From assembly GCA_934773085.1 (NCBI GenBank), contig CAKVMU010000098.1, positions 1-6,674 on the forward strand: a DNA stretch of 6,674 nucleotides, written 5' to 3'. Shown here in pieces: positions 5,559-6,674 of this stretch. The notes beneath the pieces were generated by a model. That model did not search any database, had not been told where the DNA came from, and saw only the letters and a list, made by a program, of their open reading frames with translations. A program made the translations under genes and the position numbers. The first letter of the stretch is position 1; each line of letters starts with the position of its first letter. The stretch comes from an uncultured Candidatus Melainabacteria bacterium (GTDB taxonomy: Bacteria; Cyanobacteriota; Vampirovibrionia; Gastranaerophilales; Gastranaerophilaceae).

Positions 5559-6323
5559 TTAAGCTCCTACTTTTTCACCATTCAATTCTACACCAAAAGC
5601 AAACATTGCAAAATCATATTTTACAGGATCTTCCGGACAGAATTTTCTCAACGGAACCATCAATTCCTGAACTGCCTTCCAATCATTACTTTTTCGATTC
5701 AAAAGTCCCATTTGTCTTGATACTCGTGCTACATGTACATCCAAAGGAATCAACAAGTCCTTAGGCTGAATCGACTTCCAAATACCGGCATCGACAGGCG
5801 GCTTTCTCACCATCCACCTCAAGAACATATTCATCCTTTTCATCGCACCGCCGTTTGCAGGATTTGGTATCATATGATAAAACCCTTGCCCAACCGTTTT
5901 TGGAGCTCTTGAGTAAAAATAATCTACAACTGTTTTTAGAGACTGTTCCACTCCTTCGTCTTTGTAACCGTAATTAAATAATTCCTCCAAACCGTCAGAC
6001 TCGTTATATAGCTTGCTTAAAATATCAAAAATAGGAATAATGTCATTTTCTTTCGAAAAGCGGTATTCAACTCCACGCAAGGATTTAAACTCACCATTTT
6101 TTATAAACCCTGTGATATCCCCCTCAGCTTTCGCAAAAATCTCATCCAATTTTTTTATAAAAATTTTTCTGCTTCCGTATGCAAACAGGGATGCAATAAA
6201 ACCTGCTAATTCAACATCGGTTTTTGTCGTATAGCGGCGTAAAAACTGTATTGGGTCGTCCTTTATAAACTCTTCTGTTTCATACTTGCTGACAAGTGAA
6301 TCCAGCTCTGCTTTTGTAATCAT
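5559..6323 (-). CDS. DUF2400 / TIGR02757 family protein
   Basis: This is a 254-residue protein of typical family length. Recognisable features are FLRRYTTKTDVELAGFIASL near residues 27-46 followed by FAYGSR, a YFYSRAPKTVGQGFYHMIPNP region (about 134-155), the signature KRMNMFLRWMVRK (162-174), PLDVHVARVSRQMGL (193-207) and a C-terminal PEDPVKYDFAMFAFG. The biochemical function of the family is not established to my knowledge. The LDVHVARV motif resembles the segment bearing the catalytic Asp in HhH-GPD DNA glycosylases (VDTHIFRV in endonuclease III); here the Asp would be D195. No iron-sulfur cysteine cluster is present. A role in nucleic-acid repair or recognition is therefore possible but is inference. 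The start ATG 6323 overlaps the tadA stop in an ATGA, with GAGGA just upstream. Confidence 0.9.
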   Translation of the reverse strand: MITKAELDSLVSKYETEEFIKDDPIQFLRRYTTKTDVELAGFIASLFAYGSRKIFIKKLDEIFAKAEGDITGFIKNGEFKSLRGVEYRFSKENDIIPIFDILSKLYNESDGLEELFNYGYKDEGVEQSLKTVVDYFYSRAPKTVGQGFYHMIPNPANGGAMKRMNMFLRWMVRKPPVDAGIWKSIQPKDLLIPLDVHVARVSRQMGLLNRKSNDWKAVQELMVPLRKFCPEDPVKYDFAMFAFGVELNGEKVGA

Positions 6324-6674
6324 CGAATCCTCTTAAAAAATTTTTCAAGTATTTCATTACAAGTATCTTCTTCTATACCACCATACACTTTTATTTTGGA
6401 ATTAGCAATCTCTCTCAAGTTTAACTTTGACTCAAATGCTCCATATTGGGGATTATACGAGCCAAAATACAAATTTTTAATTCCGGACTGCAAAATAGCC
6501 CACCCGCACATCGGACAAGGCTCTAATGTCACGTACATATCACAATCCGACAATCGGGATGTACCCAAAACTCTTTGAGCTTCCTTTATAGCCAGAATCT
6601 CGGCATGAGCAGTTACATCTTCATAACATTCTCTGCAATTATGGGTTGCAGCAATAATATGTCCGTCTTTTTTA
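6320..6674 (-). CDS. tadA: tRNA adenosine(34) deaminase, N-terminus outside the window
   Basis: TadA converts adenosine 34 to inosine in tRNA-Arg(ACG), which is needed to decode several arginine codons. The 117 visible residues start in the frame KKDGHII at the window edge; roughly 30 N-terminal residues and the start codon are missing. The zinc/catalytic motifs are complete: TAHAEI (zinc His and proton-shuttling Glu, visible residues 23 and 25) and LEPCPMC (zinc cysteines 53 and 56). The downstream GAFESKLNL and C-terminal CNEILEKFFKRIR segments also fit the TadA family. A TTG within VLGTSRL could be mistaken for a start, but the homology clearly extends upstream. An unusual CRECYEDV sequence precedes HAE, adding a second CxxC pair near the active site. 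The stop overlaps the DUF2400 start by 4 nt, so the two are coupled. A different nucleoside deaminase specificity cannot be fully excluded without the N-terminus. Confidence 0.85.
   Translation of the reverse strand, partial: KKDGHIIAATHNCRECYEDVTAHAEILAIKEAQRVLGTSRLSDCDMYVTLEPCPMCGWAILQSGIKNLYFGSYNPQYGAFESKLNLREIANSKIKVYGGIEEDTCNEILEKFFKRIR

Noticed and set aside
6566..6568. TTG start for a shortened 82-residue deaminase
   Set aside because: The frame stays open to the window edge and contains the essential HAE zinc/catalytic motif upstream of this codon, so the gene is simply cut by the window.

Overview
The window is AT-rich bacterial DNA, roughly one third GC by eye. The genes use ATG starts preceded by clear Shine-Dalgarno sequences, lie in short operons, and are bounded by hairpin/T-tract terminators. 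Regular Shine-Dalgarno use argues against Bacteroidota. An AT-rich core operon (tadA, DUF2400, TPR, rpsO) next to zinc-ribbon membrane proteins and Gly/Phe- or coiled-coil-rich orphans reminds me of gut-associated Gastranaerophilales (Melainabacteria/Vampirovibrionia). That is a weak recollection; no feature in the window proves it.

Layout. Positions 1-1420, minus strand: two tandem genes, the second cut by the window edge. Both start with nearly the same 31-residue double-CxxC zinc ribbon and then carry unrelated membrane-anchored tails. Positions 1421-1541: a divergent intergenic region with a palindromic TATACT-type element. Positions 1542-4440, plus strand: three orphan genes. The first encodes a soluble-looking helical protein. 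The next two look like distant paralogs, each with a distinctive N-terminus, a moderately hydrophobic helix, a long coiled coil and a C-terminal helical domain. Each of the two is preceded by a copy of a 72-bp intergenic repeat. Positions 4466-4495: a bidirectional terminator between converging units. Positions 4497-6674, minus strand: a housekeeping cluster in the order tadA (5' end missing), DUF2400/TIGR02757 protein, membrane-anchored TPR protein, then a leader with two adjacent hairpins and rpsO. tadA overlaps DUF2400 by 4 nt, and DUF2400 is 2 nt from the TPR gene, so these three are probably translationally coupled. rpsO may have its own promoter and leader.

The housekeeping half deals with tRNA wobble editing (tadA), ribosome assembly (rpsO) and two proteins of uncertain role. 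The other half is accessory and largely unrecognised. The most interesting signal is the duplicated regulatory region around the two coiled-coil genes. It puts one gene between direct repeats, and the terminator hairpin is intact in one repeat copy and lost in the other. There is no gene-free stretch over 300 bases. I saw no tRNA, rRNA, CRISPR array, transposase or phage gene.
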